From Curtobacterium sp. ER1/6 (lineage in GTDB: Bacteria > Actinomycetota > Actinomycetes > Actinomycetales > Microbacteriaceae), in contig NZ_MJAK01000001.1 of NCBI RefSeq assembly GCF_001742745.1, positions 62,001-126,000 of the forward strand: DNA of 64,000 bases, written 5' to 3'. Numbering within the stretch: the stretch's first letter is position 1; each line of letters begins with the position of its first letter. The notes under the pieces were generated by a model. That model worked only from the letters and a program-made list of their open reading frames with translations. It ran no database searches and was not told the DNA's origin. A program made the position numbers and the translations under genes. Below, piece by piece: positions 43,015 to 52,700 of this stretch.

Positions 43015-43563
43015 GACTCACCGGCCTCCGGGTCCGGGGACGGGACGTGCGGAGGGCGTCCGGTCGACGGCACGGCGGGTGACCGTGGCGACGGACGGGG
43101 TCCGGTCGTCGGCACGGCGGGTGACCGGTGCGACGGACGGACGCGAGGCGGCGACGGAGCGCGCACCAGGGCTGTCGGTGAGATAACGCGGACGACGAGT
43201 GAGGGTGCACTCGGTTCCGCCTGGGAACGATGAAGTCATCGTCTGGACCACCCCTCGGGTTAGGGTTTTTCGGACGAAACGCACGACCCGCGGGACGGAG
43301 CCCGGATCTAGGGAATCCGGGCGACTCCCACCGGTCGCCTGTGAGCACGATAACAAAGGCGACGAACGGCCTCGACTGGTCCGTAAGCTCCTTGTCCGAC
43401 GGACGTGTCCCCAGTCCGGGGGGTGCCCACCCCCAGATCGGGCCCCCTTGCCCCCGGACGGGGGTCGTCAGGCATCCCTGCGACTCGTCGAGGGGGACAA
43501 GCGGGGTACACCGCCGGTGCTCGGTGCTCGGTCCTCGGTCTCCGGTGCTCGGTGGAGAGCGGT
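43015..43563. other. 549-bp intergenic region upstream of the LuxR-type gene
   Basis: No convincing gene. Holds an A+T-richer stretch (about 43255-43290, with GGGTTAGGGTTTTTCGG), the inverted repeat GGGGGTGCCCACCCCC (43419-43434), and six imperfect copies of a 7-mer CGGTGCT (43515-43555) just after the hisN stop. It may include the regulator's control region. Confidence 0.6.
43515..43555. repeat. Imperfect CGGTGCT tandem repeat
   Basis: About six consecutive units of 6-8 bp (CGGTGCT, CGGTGCT, CGGTCCT, CGGTCT, CCGGTGCT, CGGTGG), immediately downstream of the hisN stop on the minus strand. Confidence 0.7.
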
Positions 43564-44355
43564 TCAGGCGTCCGAGCGGCGGATGACCTCGACCACGGCG
43601 TCGTGCACCAGGCCGTTCGTGGCGAGCGCGCTGCCGTGCCAGGGCCCGGGGTCGCCGTCGAGCGAGGTGAAGCGGCCGCCAGCCTCCTCGACGATCGGGA
43701 CGAGCGCGGCGATGTCCCACGGCTTGAGGTCCGGCTCGCCCGCGACGTCGAGGACCCCCTCGGCGACGAGCACGTACGACCACATGTCGCCGTATGCCCG
43801 CGTCCGCCAGACCTTCCGGGACAGCGCGACGAGGGCGTCGAGGCGGTCGTCCTCGTCCCACTGCTGGATGCTGTTGTAGCTGAGGCTCGCGTCGGCGAGC
43901 TCGGCGATGCCGGAGACGCGCAGCGGACCGTCGGTGGAGTGCGCGCCGAGGCCCTCCGCCGCCCACCAGCGCTTGCCGAGGGCCGGAGCGCTGACGACAC
44001 CGAGGACCGGTCGGCCGTCGACGGCGAGGGCGATGAGCGTCGCCCACACGGGCACGCCCCGCAGGTAGTTCGCGGTCCCGTCGATCGGGTCGACGACCCA
44101 CTGCCGGTGCCCCTCGCTGACTGCGTCCGCGCCGGTGTCCGCCGTCGTCTCCTCGCCGAGGAAGGCGTCGTCGGGTCGCTCCGCAGCGAGCCGCTCGCGG
44201 AGCGCCCGCTCGACCGCCTGGTCGGCGTCGGTGACGTGCGTGCTGTCGGCCTTCGTCGACACGTGCAGGTCGGCGGCGCGGAACCGCTCGAGGCTGATCG
44301 CGTCGGCGGTGTCGGCGAGCGAGCGGGCGAAGTCCAGGTCGGCGCTGAGGTCCAC
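43564..44355 (-). CDS. hisN: Inositol-monophosphatase-family histidinol-phosphatase
   Basis: Mg-dependent phosphatase of 263 residues. It has the family motifs [24 protein letters not shown] (metal-binding Glu-Glu), [15 protein letters not shown] (D-P-I-D-G-T) and [18 protein letters not shown]. In Actinobacteria the member next to rsgA and aroA is HisN of histidine synthesis, so that name is given from context as well as sequence. Plain inositol monophosphatase activity is an alternative. Confidence 0.85.
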   Translation of the reverse strand: MDLSADLDFARSLADTADAISLERFRAADLHVSTKADSTHVTDADQAVERALRERLAAERPDDAFLGEETTADTGADAVSEGHRQWVVDPIDGTANYLRGVPVWATLIALAVDGRPVLGVVSAPALGKRWWAAEGLGAHSTDGPLRVSGIAELADASLSYNSIQQWDEDDRLDALVALSRKVWRTRAYGDMWSYVLVAEGVLDVAGEPDLKPWDIAALVPIVEEAGGRFTSLDGDPGPWHGSALATNGLVHDAVVEVIRRSDA

Positions 44356-44400
44356 GGAGGCCAGGCTAGCGGCTCGGCCCGGCTCGGCTCAGCTCGGCGG

Positions 44401-45498
44401 CTAGGCGGCCACGACCTCCTCCTCCTCGAGCCGGGTGACCGCGCGCTCGCGGGCGAGCCGCGTGCGTCGGGCGGCGAGCCCGTGCACGAGGACGCCGAGC
44501 AGCACGGCGACGACGAGCCAGAGCGCCAGGACGACCAGCGGGCGGGCGAGCGACGCCGCCGGGAAGTACACGAGGTCCTGCGCCGCGGCGAGCCACGCGG
44601 CACCGCTCCAGAACGTGTTGAGCGCCGCGAAGAAGCCGGGCTGGAACGCCGGCTGGAAGATGCCGCCCGAGCTCGTGAAGTTGAGCATCACGAACAGCAT
44701 CGTGAGGATCGGCGTCGTCCACCGCCCGAGCAGCGGGTGCAGTCCGACGCCGAGCGCGATGATCACGGCGTCGTAGAGCCAGGCGACGAGGAAGACCTCC
44801 CACCGGTGCGCCGGGACGACCCCGTAGAGCGGACCGGCGACCACGACGCCGATGCCGGCGACCACCGCGGCCGTGGCGGCTCCGACGACCACGGTCCAGA
44901 GCGCACGGAGCCGGGCGGCCGCGGCGGCGACCGCGATGGCCGAGGCGTAGCCGCCGACGCTCAGGCCGACGAGCAGGAAGAACAGGCCCTGGCCGGTGGC
45001 GTCCTCGCTGCCCGTGGGCACGACGTCCTCGACCGTGAACGGCAGGTGCTGCTCGTAGGCGATCGGCAGGAACACCTTCTCGGCCGCCGACGCCGTGGTC
45101 TCGCTCGCCGCGGTCGAGACGTAGAGCGTCGCACCGGACGTGCCGGGTGCGTACACGGCGGCGAGGTCGCGGTCCCGCACGGCGCGCTCGGCCTCGGTCG
45201 TGGACCGGACCACGTGGGCGACGAGCCCGCCGTCCGACTCGTCGGTGACGGTCTGGGCGAACACCTGCGCGGTGGGACCCTGACCGACGATGCCGACGGG
45301 GAGCTCGTGCGGGGTGGGGGCGTGGAACGCGCCGAGGTAGGCGAGCGTCATCCCGACCGCGAGGAAGAGCGGGACGAGGACGTGCGACCCGAACGACCGG
45401 AGCGTGCTGCCGAGGTGCTCCGGCCGGAGGACCGCGAGCGTCCGGGCGCCGTGGCGGTCATCACGCGCGGCGTGGTCGGCGTGGTGGGGGTGCGGCAC
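44401..45498 (-). CDS. ABC-2/YhgE-like membrane protein
   Basis: Product of 365 residues: one N-terminal helix ([19 protein letters not shown]), an exported region of about 130 residues ([19 protein letters not shown]), then five or six helices ([25 protein letters not shown] onward) and a charged C-terminus. This is the layout of ABC-2 permeases and YhgE/Pip-type proteins. No ATPase gene adjoins. GTG 45498 fits the conserved start. It interrupts the usual hisN-rsgA neighbourhood. Function unknown. Confidence 0.75.
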   Translation of the reverse strand: MPHPHHADHAARDDRHGARTLAVLRPEHLGSTLRSFGSHVLVPLFLAVGMTLAYLGAFHAPTPHELPVGIVGQGPTAQVFAQTVTDESDGGLVAHVVRSTTEAERAVRDRDLAAVYAPGTSGATLYVSTAASETTASAAEKVFLPIAYEQHLPFTVEDVVPTGSEDATGQGLFFLLVGLSVGGYASAIAVAAAAARLRALWTVVVGAATAAVVAGIGVVVAGPLYGVVPAHRWEVFLVAWLYDAVIIALGVGLHPLLGRWTTPILTMLFVMLNFTSSGGIFQPAFQPGFFAALNTFWSGAAWLAAAQDLVYFPAASLARPLVVLALWLVVAVLLGVLVHGLAARRTRLARERAVTRLEEEEVVAA

Positions 45499-45575
45499 GC
45501 GCGCATTGTTGTTCTCTGCAACTTCGGGCACGGGGAGCAACGGTACACCCGCCGCGCGCGGCCCGTCCGCCGGGT

Positions 45576-46646
45576 TCAGTCGGTGCCGGGGTCCTCGCCG
45601 CCCATGCCCGTCAGGAGCGCCCGGAACGAGTCGAGGCGCTCGACGCCCGTCGGGCCGAGCTCGCCGTCCTGCACACGGTCGACGATCTCCCAGTCGTGCG
45701 CCTGGTCGAGCGGGATGCCGTCGGCCGGCTCGCGGACCGGGACGGCGTGCGCGGCGAAGGCGCGGAACACGTTCGCCGGCTCGACGTGCCCGAGGCCGAA
45801 CGAGCGGACGCCCGGGGTGTCGATGATCCACCCGCCGTCGCGGACCCGCAGGGCGATCGACGACGACGAGGTGTGGCGCCCGCGCCCGGTCACCGCGTTC
45901 ACGACGCCCGTCGCACGGGTGGACCCGGTGATCGCGTTGACGAGCGTGGACTTGCCGACGCCCGAGTGGCCGACGGTCACGGTGACCTTGCCGTCGAGCA
46001 CCTCGTGCAGGGCGTCGAACGGCACGTCGTCGGACCGGCTCGTCACGATCCGCAGGTCGAGGCACGCGAAGTGCGCGAGGAACTCGGTCGGGTCCGCGAG
46101 GTCGGTCTTCGTGATGCAGAGCACCGGGTCGAGCCCCGCGTCGAACGCCGCGACGAGGTACCGGTCGATCAGTCGCGTGCGCGGTTCGGGGTCGGCCGCG
46201 GCGACGACGACGAGCATCTGGTCGGCGTTCGCCACGATCACGCGCTCGACCTCGTCGGTGTCGTCCGCGCTGCGGCGGAGCAGCGTCGAGCGCTCCGCGA
46301 CCCTGACGATCCGCGCGAGGGAGCCGGGGTCGCCGGACACGTCGCCGACGAGCGAGACGTGGTCACCGGTGACGACCGACTTCTTGCCGAGCTCGCGCGC
46401 CTTCGTCGCGGTGATGACCCGCTCGCCGGCCGCGTCCGGCCCCGCGCCGTCCGTCACGAGGACGCCGAAGCGCCCGCGGTCGACGTTCGTCACCCAGCCG
46501 ACCGGGGCGTCGTCGTGGGTCGGCCGGACCTTCGTGCGCGGCCGGTTGCCCTTCGGGTTCGGCCGGATGCGCACCTTCGACTCGTACTGCCCGTACGGCT
46601 CGTCCTCGTCGGTGTCGTCGCCGTCGACGTCGTCCCACCAGCTCAC
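45576..46646 (-). CDS. rsgA: Ribosome small-subunit-dependent GTPase RsgA
   Basis: Circularly permuted GTPase that checks 30S subunit maturation. The 356-residue product has an OB-fold N-domain and the G motifs in permuted order: ITKTDLADP (G4), [14 protein letters not shown] (G1), RGRHTSSSS (G2), [13 protein letters not shown] (G3). The C-terminal zinc knuckle (C-x-C-x-H-x-C pattern in most homologues) is missing: this region reads [26 protein letters not shown] with no Cys. It starts four bases after the aroA stop, forming an operon. Confidence 0.95.
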   Translation of the reverse strand: MSWWDDVDGDDTDEDEPYGQYESKVRIRPNPKGNRPRTKVRPTHDDAPVGWVTNVDRGRFGVLVTDGAGPDAAGERVITATKARELGKKSVVTGDHVSLVGDVSGDPGSLARIVRVAERSTLLRRSADDTDEVERVIVANADQMLVVVAAADPEPRTRLIDRYLVAAFDAGLDPVLCITKTDLADPTEFLAHFACLDLRIVTSRSDDVPFDALHEVLDGKVTVTVGHSGVGKSTLVNAITGSTRATGVVNAVTGRGRHTSSSSIALRVRDGGWIIDTPGVRSFGLGHVEPANVFRAFAAHAVPVREPADGIPLDQAHDWEIVDRVQDGELGPTGVERLDSFRALLTGMGGEDPGTD

Positions 46647-46650
46647 GGTC

Positions 46651-48009
46651 TCACGCCCCCTTCGTGCCGGTCGCCACGAGGTCCGCCCAGAGGTCCGGGA
46701 ACTGCGGCAGCGTCTTCGCCGTGCAGCCGACGTCGTCGACCGCGACGCCGTCGACGACGAGGCCCACGAGGGCCCCCGCGGTCGCCATCCGGTGGTCGTC
46801 GTACGCGGCCCAGTCGCCGCCGTGGAGGCGAGCGGGGGTGATCCGCAGGCCGTCGTCGAGTTCCTGCACCGAGCCTCCCGACCGGTTCACGTCCGCCGCG
46901 AGCGCGGCGAGCCGGTCCGTCTCGTGGCCGCGCAGGTGCCCGATCCCGGTGATCTCGCTCGGTCCGTCGGCCAGCGCCGACAGCGCGACCAGCGCGGGGG
47001 CGAGCTCGCCGCCGCGGGTCAGGTCGAGCGTGACACCCGGCAGGGAGGCCCCACCCGCCACCCCGACGCCGCCGTCGAACACCAGGTCGTCACCGTCACG
47101 CGTCACGGTCGCCCCCCACAGGGGCAGGAGCGTCTCGAGGTCGGCGCCGACCTGCGTGGTCGCGGTCGGCCACGTGCGGATGCGGACCGTGCCGCCCGCC
47201 ACGAGCGCGGCCGCCGCGAACGGCGCCGCGTTCGACAGGTCCGGCTCGATCGTGACGTCACGGGCGGCGATCGGACCGGGGTGCACGACCCACTCGCCGA
47301 CGGCCGGCTGGTCGACGCGGACACCGCGTGCACGGAGCACCTCGACGGTCATGTCGATGTGGGGCAGGCTCGGCAGGCGGTCGCCGACGTGCGTGAGGTG
47401 CAGGCCCTCGTCGAAGCGCGGAGCCGACAGGAGCAGGCCGGAGACGAACTGCGACGAGGCCGACGCGTCGATCGTCAGCCGACCGCCCCGTACCGAGCCG
47501 GTGCCGGTGAACGAGAACGGCATCGCGCCGTCGCCGTCGTCCGTGACGTCCACGCCGAGGTCGGCGAGGGCACCGATCACCGCACTCATCGGACGCTTCC
47601 GGGCGTACGGGTCGCCGTCGACGGTGACCGGACCGGTGGCCAGCGCGGCGAGCGGCGGGAGGAAGCGCATCACGGTCCCCGCGAGGCCGCAGTCCACCGC
47701 GACGTCGCCGTGCAGCGGGGCCGGCGTGATCCGGAGGTCGGGGCCGTGGGGGTTCGGCTGCGCGCCGTCCGCGGGTGCGACCTCCTCGATGCCGACGCCG
47801 AGCTGCCGCAGCGCCGCGACCATGAGCGCGGAGTCACGGGAGTGCAGGGGGAGCCGGATCGTCGAGGGGCCGTCGGCGAGGGCGGCGAGCACGAGCTCCC
47901 GGTTCGTCAGCGACTTCGAGCCGGGCAGGGCGACGTCGCCGTGCAGCGGCCCGCGTGCGCGGGGTGCGATCCACGGATCGGGGTGGTGGGAATGCGTCGA
48001 CTCGGCCAT
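46651..48009 (-). CDS. aroA: 3-phosphoshikimate 1-carboxyvinyltransferase (EPSP synthase)
   Basis: Shikimate-pathway enzyme joining PEP to shikimate-3-phosphate. The 452-residue product has [18 protein letters not shown] near the N-terminus, [53 protein letters not shown] and [17 protein letters not shown], all EPSPS signatures. The ATG at 48009 lies inside a candidate SigR promoter of the divergent sigma-factor gene. Confidence 0.96.
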   Translation of the reverse strand: MAESTHSHHPDPWIAPRARGPLHGDVALPGSKSLTNRELVLAALADGPSTIRLPLHSRDSALMVAALRQLGVGIEEVAPADGAQPNPHGPDLRITPAPLHGDVAVDCGLAGTVMRFLPPLAALATGPVTVDGDPYARKRPMSAVIGALADLGVDVTDDGDGAMPFSFTGTGSVRGGRLTIDASASSQFVSGLLLSAPRFDEGLHLTHVGDRLPSLPHIDMTVEVLRARGVRVDQPAVGEWVVHPGPIAARDVTIEPDLSNAAPFAAAALVAGGTVRIRTWPTATTQVGADLETLLPLWGATVTRDGDDLVFDGGVGVAGGASLPGVTLDLTRGGELAPALVALSALADGPSEITGIGHLRGHETDRLAALAADVNRSGGSVQELDDGLRITPARLHGGDWAAYDDHRMATAGALVGLVVDGVAVDDVGCTAKTLPQFPDLWADLVATGTKGA

Positions 48010-48014
48010 CGGTT
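47988..48014 (+). promoter_or_regulatory. SigR-type promoter GGGAAT-N18-GTT
   Basis: GGGAAT at 47988-47993, exactly 18 bases, then GTT at 48012-48014. This is the published consensus of Streptomyces SigR (and close to mycobacterial SigH). It points to the sigma-factor gene starting at 48136, so autoregulation is the simplest reading. It overlaps the aroA start codon on the other strand. Confidence 0.7.
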
Positions 48015-48121
48015 CACCAGGGTACTGAACGCAGCGGGAGGACCATTGGCGACAGCGACCCTGGAACGGACACGGACGGCTCTGCCGCCCGTGCGGACGA
48101 CGCTCGACGGCCGACCCGGCC

Positions 48122-48138
48122 TAGACTCGACCGTGATG
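48122..48138 (+). promoter_or_regulatory. Second, leaderless-type promoter of the sigma gene
   Basis: TAGACT (48122-48127) with eight bases to ATG 48136 (five to the in-frame GTG 48133) and no ribosome-binding site. Could give basal vegetative expression. Confidence 0.45.
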
Positions 48139-48912
48139 ACGACCGACGAACCGCAGGCAGCACCGCACGACCTGGTCGAGGAGACCGAGGCCCAGCTCGA
48201 CGCGGTGTCCGAGGAGGCGGATCTCGACGGCACCGAGCCCGAGCCGGCCGACGAGAAGACGGTGTCCGAGGCCGAGCTCCGCTCCCTCTTCGAGGACCAG
48301 GCGCTCCCGTTCATGGACCAGCTGTACGGCGCCGCGATGCGGATGACGCGCAACCCGGCCGACGCGTCCGACCTCGTGCAGGAGACGTTCGTCAAGGCGT
48401 ACGCCGCGTTCCGGCAGTTCCGCCAGGGCACGAACCTCAAGGCGTGGCTGTACCGGATCCTCACGAACACGTTCATCAACACGTACCGCAAGAACCAGCG
48501 GAACCCGTACCAGGGCACCATCGACGAGCTCGAGGACTGGCAGCTGGGCGGCGCCGAGAGCGTCACGCAGTCGATCTCCGCGCGCTCCGCCGAGGCCGAC
48601 GCGATCGACCACCTGCCGTCCTCCGCCGTGAAGGACGCGCTGCAGTCGATCCCCGAGGACTTCCGGATGGCCGTGTACTTCGCGGACGTCGAGGGCTTCT
48701 CCTACCAGGAGATCGCCGACATCATGAAGACCCCCGTGGGGACGGTCATGAGCCGTCTCCACCGTGGTCGCCGGCTCCTCCGGGGGCTCCTGGCGGACCA
48801 CGCACGCGAGACCGGCATCGTCCCGGACGCAGCGTCGACGGCGACGATGCGTGGACGCGGCCGGAAGACACCTGCGACCGCTGGTCGCACCGACGGGAAG
48901 GACGCACGATGA
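48136..48912 (+). CDS. sigR: ECF RNA polymerase sigma factor, SigR/SigH type
   Basis: Redox-responsive group IV sigma factor by context. The 258-residue product has region 2 ([59 protein letters not shown]) and region 4 ([48 protein letters not shown]). An acidic N-terminal extension of about 50 residues and a basic tail flank them. The stop overlaps the anti-sigma gene ATG. The pair and the upstream GGGAAT-N18-GTT site match the SigR-RsrA thiol-stress system. Confidence 0.9.
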   Translation: MTTDEPQAAPHDLVEETEAQLDAVSEEADLDGTEPEPADEKTVSEAELRSLFEDQALPFMDQLYGAAMRMTRNPADASDLVQETFVKAYAAFRQFRQGTNLKAWLYRILTNTFINTYRKNQRNPYQGTIDELEDWQLGGAESVTQSISARSAEADAIDHLPSSAVKDALQSIPEDFRMAVYFADVEGFSYQEIADIMKTPVGTVMSRLHRGRRLLRGLLADHARETGIVPDAASTATMRGRGRKTPATAGRTDGKDAR

Positions 48913-49151
48913 GCGGCTGCGACTGCTCGAAGGCCAAGGCCGAGCTCGAGGAGTTCCTCCACGACGAGCTCCGGGGCGCCGACGCCGCGGACATCCGCGA
49001 GCACATGGAGACCTGCGAGGACTGCACGAGCGAGCACCGCGTCGGCGTCGTCCTCATGGAGACCGTGAAGCGCGCCTGCAAGGAGACCGCGCCGGACCAG
49101 CTCCGGTCGGAGATCCTGGCGCGCATCCGCGTGGAGCAGGCGACCCACTAG
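48909..49151 (+). CDS. rsrA: Zinc-binding anti-sigma factor, RsrA-like
   Basis: Product of 80 residues that should hold the sigma factor inactive until thiol oxidation expels zinc. It has the ZAS motif H-x3-C-x2-C (His32, Cys36, Cys39 in EHMETCEDC), further Cys at 4 and 6 and Cys57, and the short helical body of RsrA. The ATG overlaps the sigma stop (ATGA), ensuring paired synthesis. Confidence 0.9.
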   Translation: MSGCDCSKAKAELEEFLHDELRGADAADIREHMETCEDCTSEHRVGVVLMETVKRACKETAPDQLRSEILARIRVEQATH

Positions 49152-49193
49152 CCGTCGCGGGCGCACCGGTCGTCACACGGTCGGTGCCGTCGG

Positions 49194-49209
49194 TAGGGTC
49201 GGCCCCATG
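49194..49209 (+). promoter_or_regulatory. Leaderless promoter element of the GNAT gene
   Basis: TAGGGT (49194-49199), seven bases, then ATG at 49207, with no Shine-Dalgarno sequence. Confidence 0.5.
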
Positions 49210-49647
49210 ACCCTCACCGCCGAGTCGATCACCACCTGGTCCGACACGGACGTCGCCGACGTCACCGCCCTCGTCCGCCTGCTCGGGCACGTCGTCGACG
49301 AGCCCGCCATGCGCGCTCGGCTCGAGCGGCTGGTCCCGGAGGCGGGACACCGCACCTGGCTCGTCCGCGGCGCCGACGGTCGCGCGGTCGCGGTGGCGGG
49401 CGCGCAGGTGACGTGGTCCTACGCCAGCGACGAGCCGACGGCGCAGCTGCTGCTGCTCGTCGTGGACCCGGCGGCCAGGAGGGACGGCACCGGTTCGGCG
49501 CTCATCGACGTCTTCGAGACGTGGGCCGCCGAGCAGGGTGCCCACCGTCTCAGTGCGGTGTCGGCCGCCGCGACCGACAGCGCGCACCGGTTCTACCAGA
49601 AGCGCGGCTACCACGAGTCGGGCGTCCGGTACACGAAGCTCCGGTAG
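49207..49647 (+). CDS. GNAT-family N-acetyltransferase
   Basis: Product of 146 residues. The acetyl-CoA-binding motif A is visible as LLLLVVDPAARRDGTGSALIDVFETWAAEQGAHRLS (R/Q-x-x-G-x-G/A type), followed by motif B RFYQKRGYHESGVRYTKL. The substrate is unknown. It is a single-gene unit between its own leaderless promoter and a 23-bp hairpin. Confidence 0.9.
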   Translation: MTLTAESITTWSDTDVADVTALVRLLGHVVDEPAMRARLERLVPEAGHRTWLVRGADGRAVAVAGAQVTWSYASDEPTAQLLLLVVDPAARRDGTGSALIDVFETWAAEQGAHRLSAVSAAATDSAHRFYQKRGYHESGVRYTKLR

Positions 49648-49697
49648 CCGCAACGGACGACGCGCCCCGTTCCCACGGGGCGCGTCGTCCGTTGCGG
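49648..49697. terminator. 23-bp bidirectional hairpin
   Basis: Perfect 23-bp stem (49648-49670 with 49675-49697) around TCCC. It lies between the convergent GNAT and kgd genes. Its sequence is unrelated to the GGGAGGC hairpins. Confidence 0.9.
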
Positions 49698-49728
49698 GGC
49701 GCTGCTGCGCCTCGTCTGGTGCGCTCGG

Positions 49729-52700
49729 TCAGCCGAGCGCCTTGCGGACGACGTCCGACGCCTCCTGCGCGGACCGCTTCGACGACCCGGTCGCCGGCGC
49801 GGCACTCGCGGGGCGCGCGGCCACCGAGAGCGGCCGACCGTCCAGGTGCGGCGACAGGTTCATGCAGACGTACGGCCATGCACCCTGGTTCTCCGGCTCC
49901 TCCTGCGCCCACACGACCTCGGCCTGCGGGTAGCCGGCGAGCACGTCGAGGAGCTGGCCGAGGGGGAGCGGCGCGAGCTGCTCGAGCCGGACGAGGGCGA
50001 CGTCGGTCGCGCCGGACTTGTCGAGCTCGGCACGCAGGTCGTGGTGCACCTTGCCCGAGTGCAGCACGACGCGGCGCACGGCGCCCCGGTCGGCCACGCG
50101 GTCGTCGTCGAGCACCTCCTGGAACGTGCCGCCGGTGAACGCCTCGATCGGGCTCGTGGCCTGGCGCAGGCGGAGCATCGCCTTCGGGGTGAACACGACG
50201 AGCGGCTTCTGCGGCCGCGCCCACGCCTGACGGCGCAGCAGGTGGAACCACGACGCCGGCGTCGACGGACGCGCGACGATCATGTTGTCCTCGGCGCAGA
50301 GCTGCAGGTAGCGCTCGATCCGGGCGGAGGAGTGGTCCGGCCCCTGGCCCTCGTAGCCGTGAGGGAGCAGGAGCACCAGGCCGGAGCGCTGGCCCCACTT
50401 CTGCTCGGCGGACGAGATGAACTCGTCGATGATCGTCTGCGCGCCGTTCGCGAAGTCGCCGAACTGCGCCTCCCAGAGCACCAGGGCCTCGGGACGCTCG
50501 ACGGAGTAGCCGTACTCGAAGCCCATGGCCGCGTACTCACTGAGCAGCGAGTCGTAGATGTAGAACCGTGCCTGGTCCTCGGCGACGTTCGCCAGCGGCA
50601 GCCACTCCTGGCCGTTGATGCGGTCGTGGAACACCGCCTGGCGCTGCACGAACGTGCCGCGCCGGGCGTCCTGGCCGGCGAGCCGCACGGGCTTGCCCTC
50701 GACGAGCACCGAACCGATCGCCATGAGCTCGGCCATCGCCCAGTCGATGCCGCCCGAGCGGGTCATCTCCGTGCGCTTGGTGAGCAGCTGCTGCAGCTTC
50801 GGGTGGATCGAGAACCCGGCGGGCGGGTTGCTGTGCGCGTCGCCGATGGCCCGGACGAGCTCCTCGGAGATCGCGGTGTCGTGCACCTCGACCTCGGTGT
50901 CGTCGCGCTGGGCGGTCGGACGCTCGAGGCCGTCGACCGCACCGTCGTCGTCGGCGGTGACCACCGGCATCGTCCCGGTCTGCGCCTCGTGCGTCTCGGC
51001 GAACGCGCGCTCCAGACGGTCCTGGAAGTCGCGGTGGGCCTCGTCGTACTCCTCCTGCGTGATGTCGCCGCGGCCGACGAGGGCCTCGGTGTACAGCGTG
51101 CGGACCGAGCGCTTCGCCTCGATGAGGTTGTACATGAGCGGCTGCGTCATCGACGGGTCGTCGCCCTCGTTGTGCCCGCGGCGGCGGTAGCAGATGAGGT
51201 CGATGACGACGTCGCGGTGGAACTCCTCGCGGTACGCGAAGGCGAGCTCGGCGACGCGGGCCACGGCCTCCGGGTCGTCCCCGTTGACGTGGAAGATCGG
51301 CGCCTGGATGGTCTTGGCGACGTCGGTCGAGTACACCGAGCTGCGGGCCGACTCCGGCGGCGTGGTGAAGCCGACCTGGTTGTTGATGACCAGGTGCACC
51401 GTGCCGCCGGTGCGGTACCCGCGGAGCTGCGACATCTGCAGGGTCTCGACCACGACGCCCTGGCCGGCCATCGCCGCGTCGCCGTGCACGAGCACCGGCA
51501 GCACGCCGAAGGTGCCGGGCGCGGTGCGGTCCTGCTTGGCGCGGACGATGCCCTCGAGCACGCCGTCCACGGCCTCGAGGTGGGACGGGTTCGCCGCGAT
51601 CGTCACCGGGATGCTCGACCCGTCGGAGGCGCGGAAGACGCCCTCGGTGCCGACGTGGTACTTGACGTCGCCCGACCCCTGGCCCGACACGGAGCCCGGC
51701 AGGGACGACCCCTCGAACTCGCGGAAGATCTGTCCGTAGGTCTTGCCGGCGATGTTCGTCAGCACGTTGAGGCGACCGCGGTGGGCCATGCCGATCGCGA
51801 CCTCGTCGAGCCCGGCGGCGGACGCCTGCTGGATGAGCGTGTCGAGGAACGCGATGGTCGACTCGCCGCCCTCGAGCGAGAAGCGCTTCTGGCCGACGTA
51901 CTTCGTCTGCAGGAACGTCTCGAAGGCCTCGGCCTCGTTGAGCTTGCCGAGCACCCGCAACTGCTCGTCCTTCGACGGCTTCGAGTAGGGGACCTCGATG
52001 TGTGCCTGCACCCAGCGGCGCTGCTCCGGGTCCTGGATGTGCATGTACTCGATGCCGACGGTCCGGCAGTACGCGTCGCGCAGGATGCCGAGCACGTCAC
52101 GCAGCGGAGCGTTCGTCGTGCCGGCCAGGCCACCGGTGACGAACTCGCGGTCGAGGTCCCAGAACGTCAGCCCGTGGTTCTCGATCTCGAGGTCCGGGTG
52201 CGTGCGCTGGCGGTACTCGAGCGGGTCGATGTCCGCCATGAGGTGCCCGCGGACCCGGAAGCTGTTGATGAGCTCCTGCACGCGCGACGTCTTGTTGACG
52301 CGGTGGGCGAGGTCGACGTTGATGTCGTTCGCCCACTGGATCGGCTTGTAGGGGATGCGCAGCGCCGAGAAGATGCCCTCGTAGAAGCCGTGCTCGCCGA
52401 TCAGGCGCTCGTGCACCTTCTTGAGGTACTCGCCCGACCCGGCGCCCTGGATGACGCGGTGGTCGTAGGTGCTGGTCAGCGTGATGGTCTTGCCGACGCC
52501 GAGCTCGACGAGCGTCTTCGTCGCCGAGCCCTGGAACTGCGCCGGGTACTCGAGCGCGCCGGCGCCGATGATCGAGCCCTGGCCCTTCGTCAGGCGCGGG
52601 ACCGAGTGCACGGTGCCGATGCCGCCCGGGTTCGTCAGCGAGATCGTGGTGCCCTGGAAGTCGGCCGGGGTGAGCTTGTTGTCGCGGGCACGCTTGACGA

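Noticed and set aside
43405-48135. Upstream part of a 1835-codon plus-strand frame leading into the sigma factor
   Set aside because: Antisense to hisN, rsgA and aroA. Only the portion from 48136 has family motifs.
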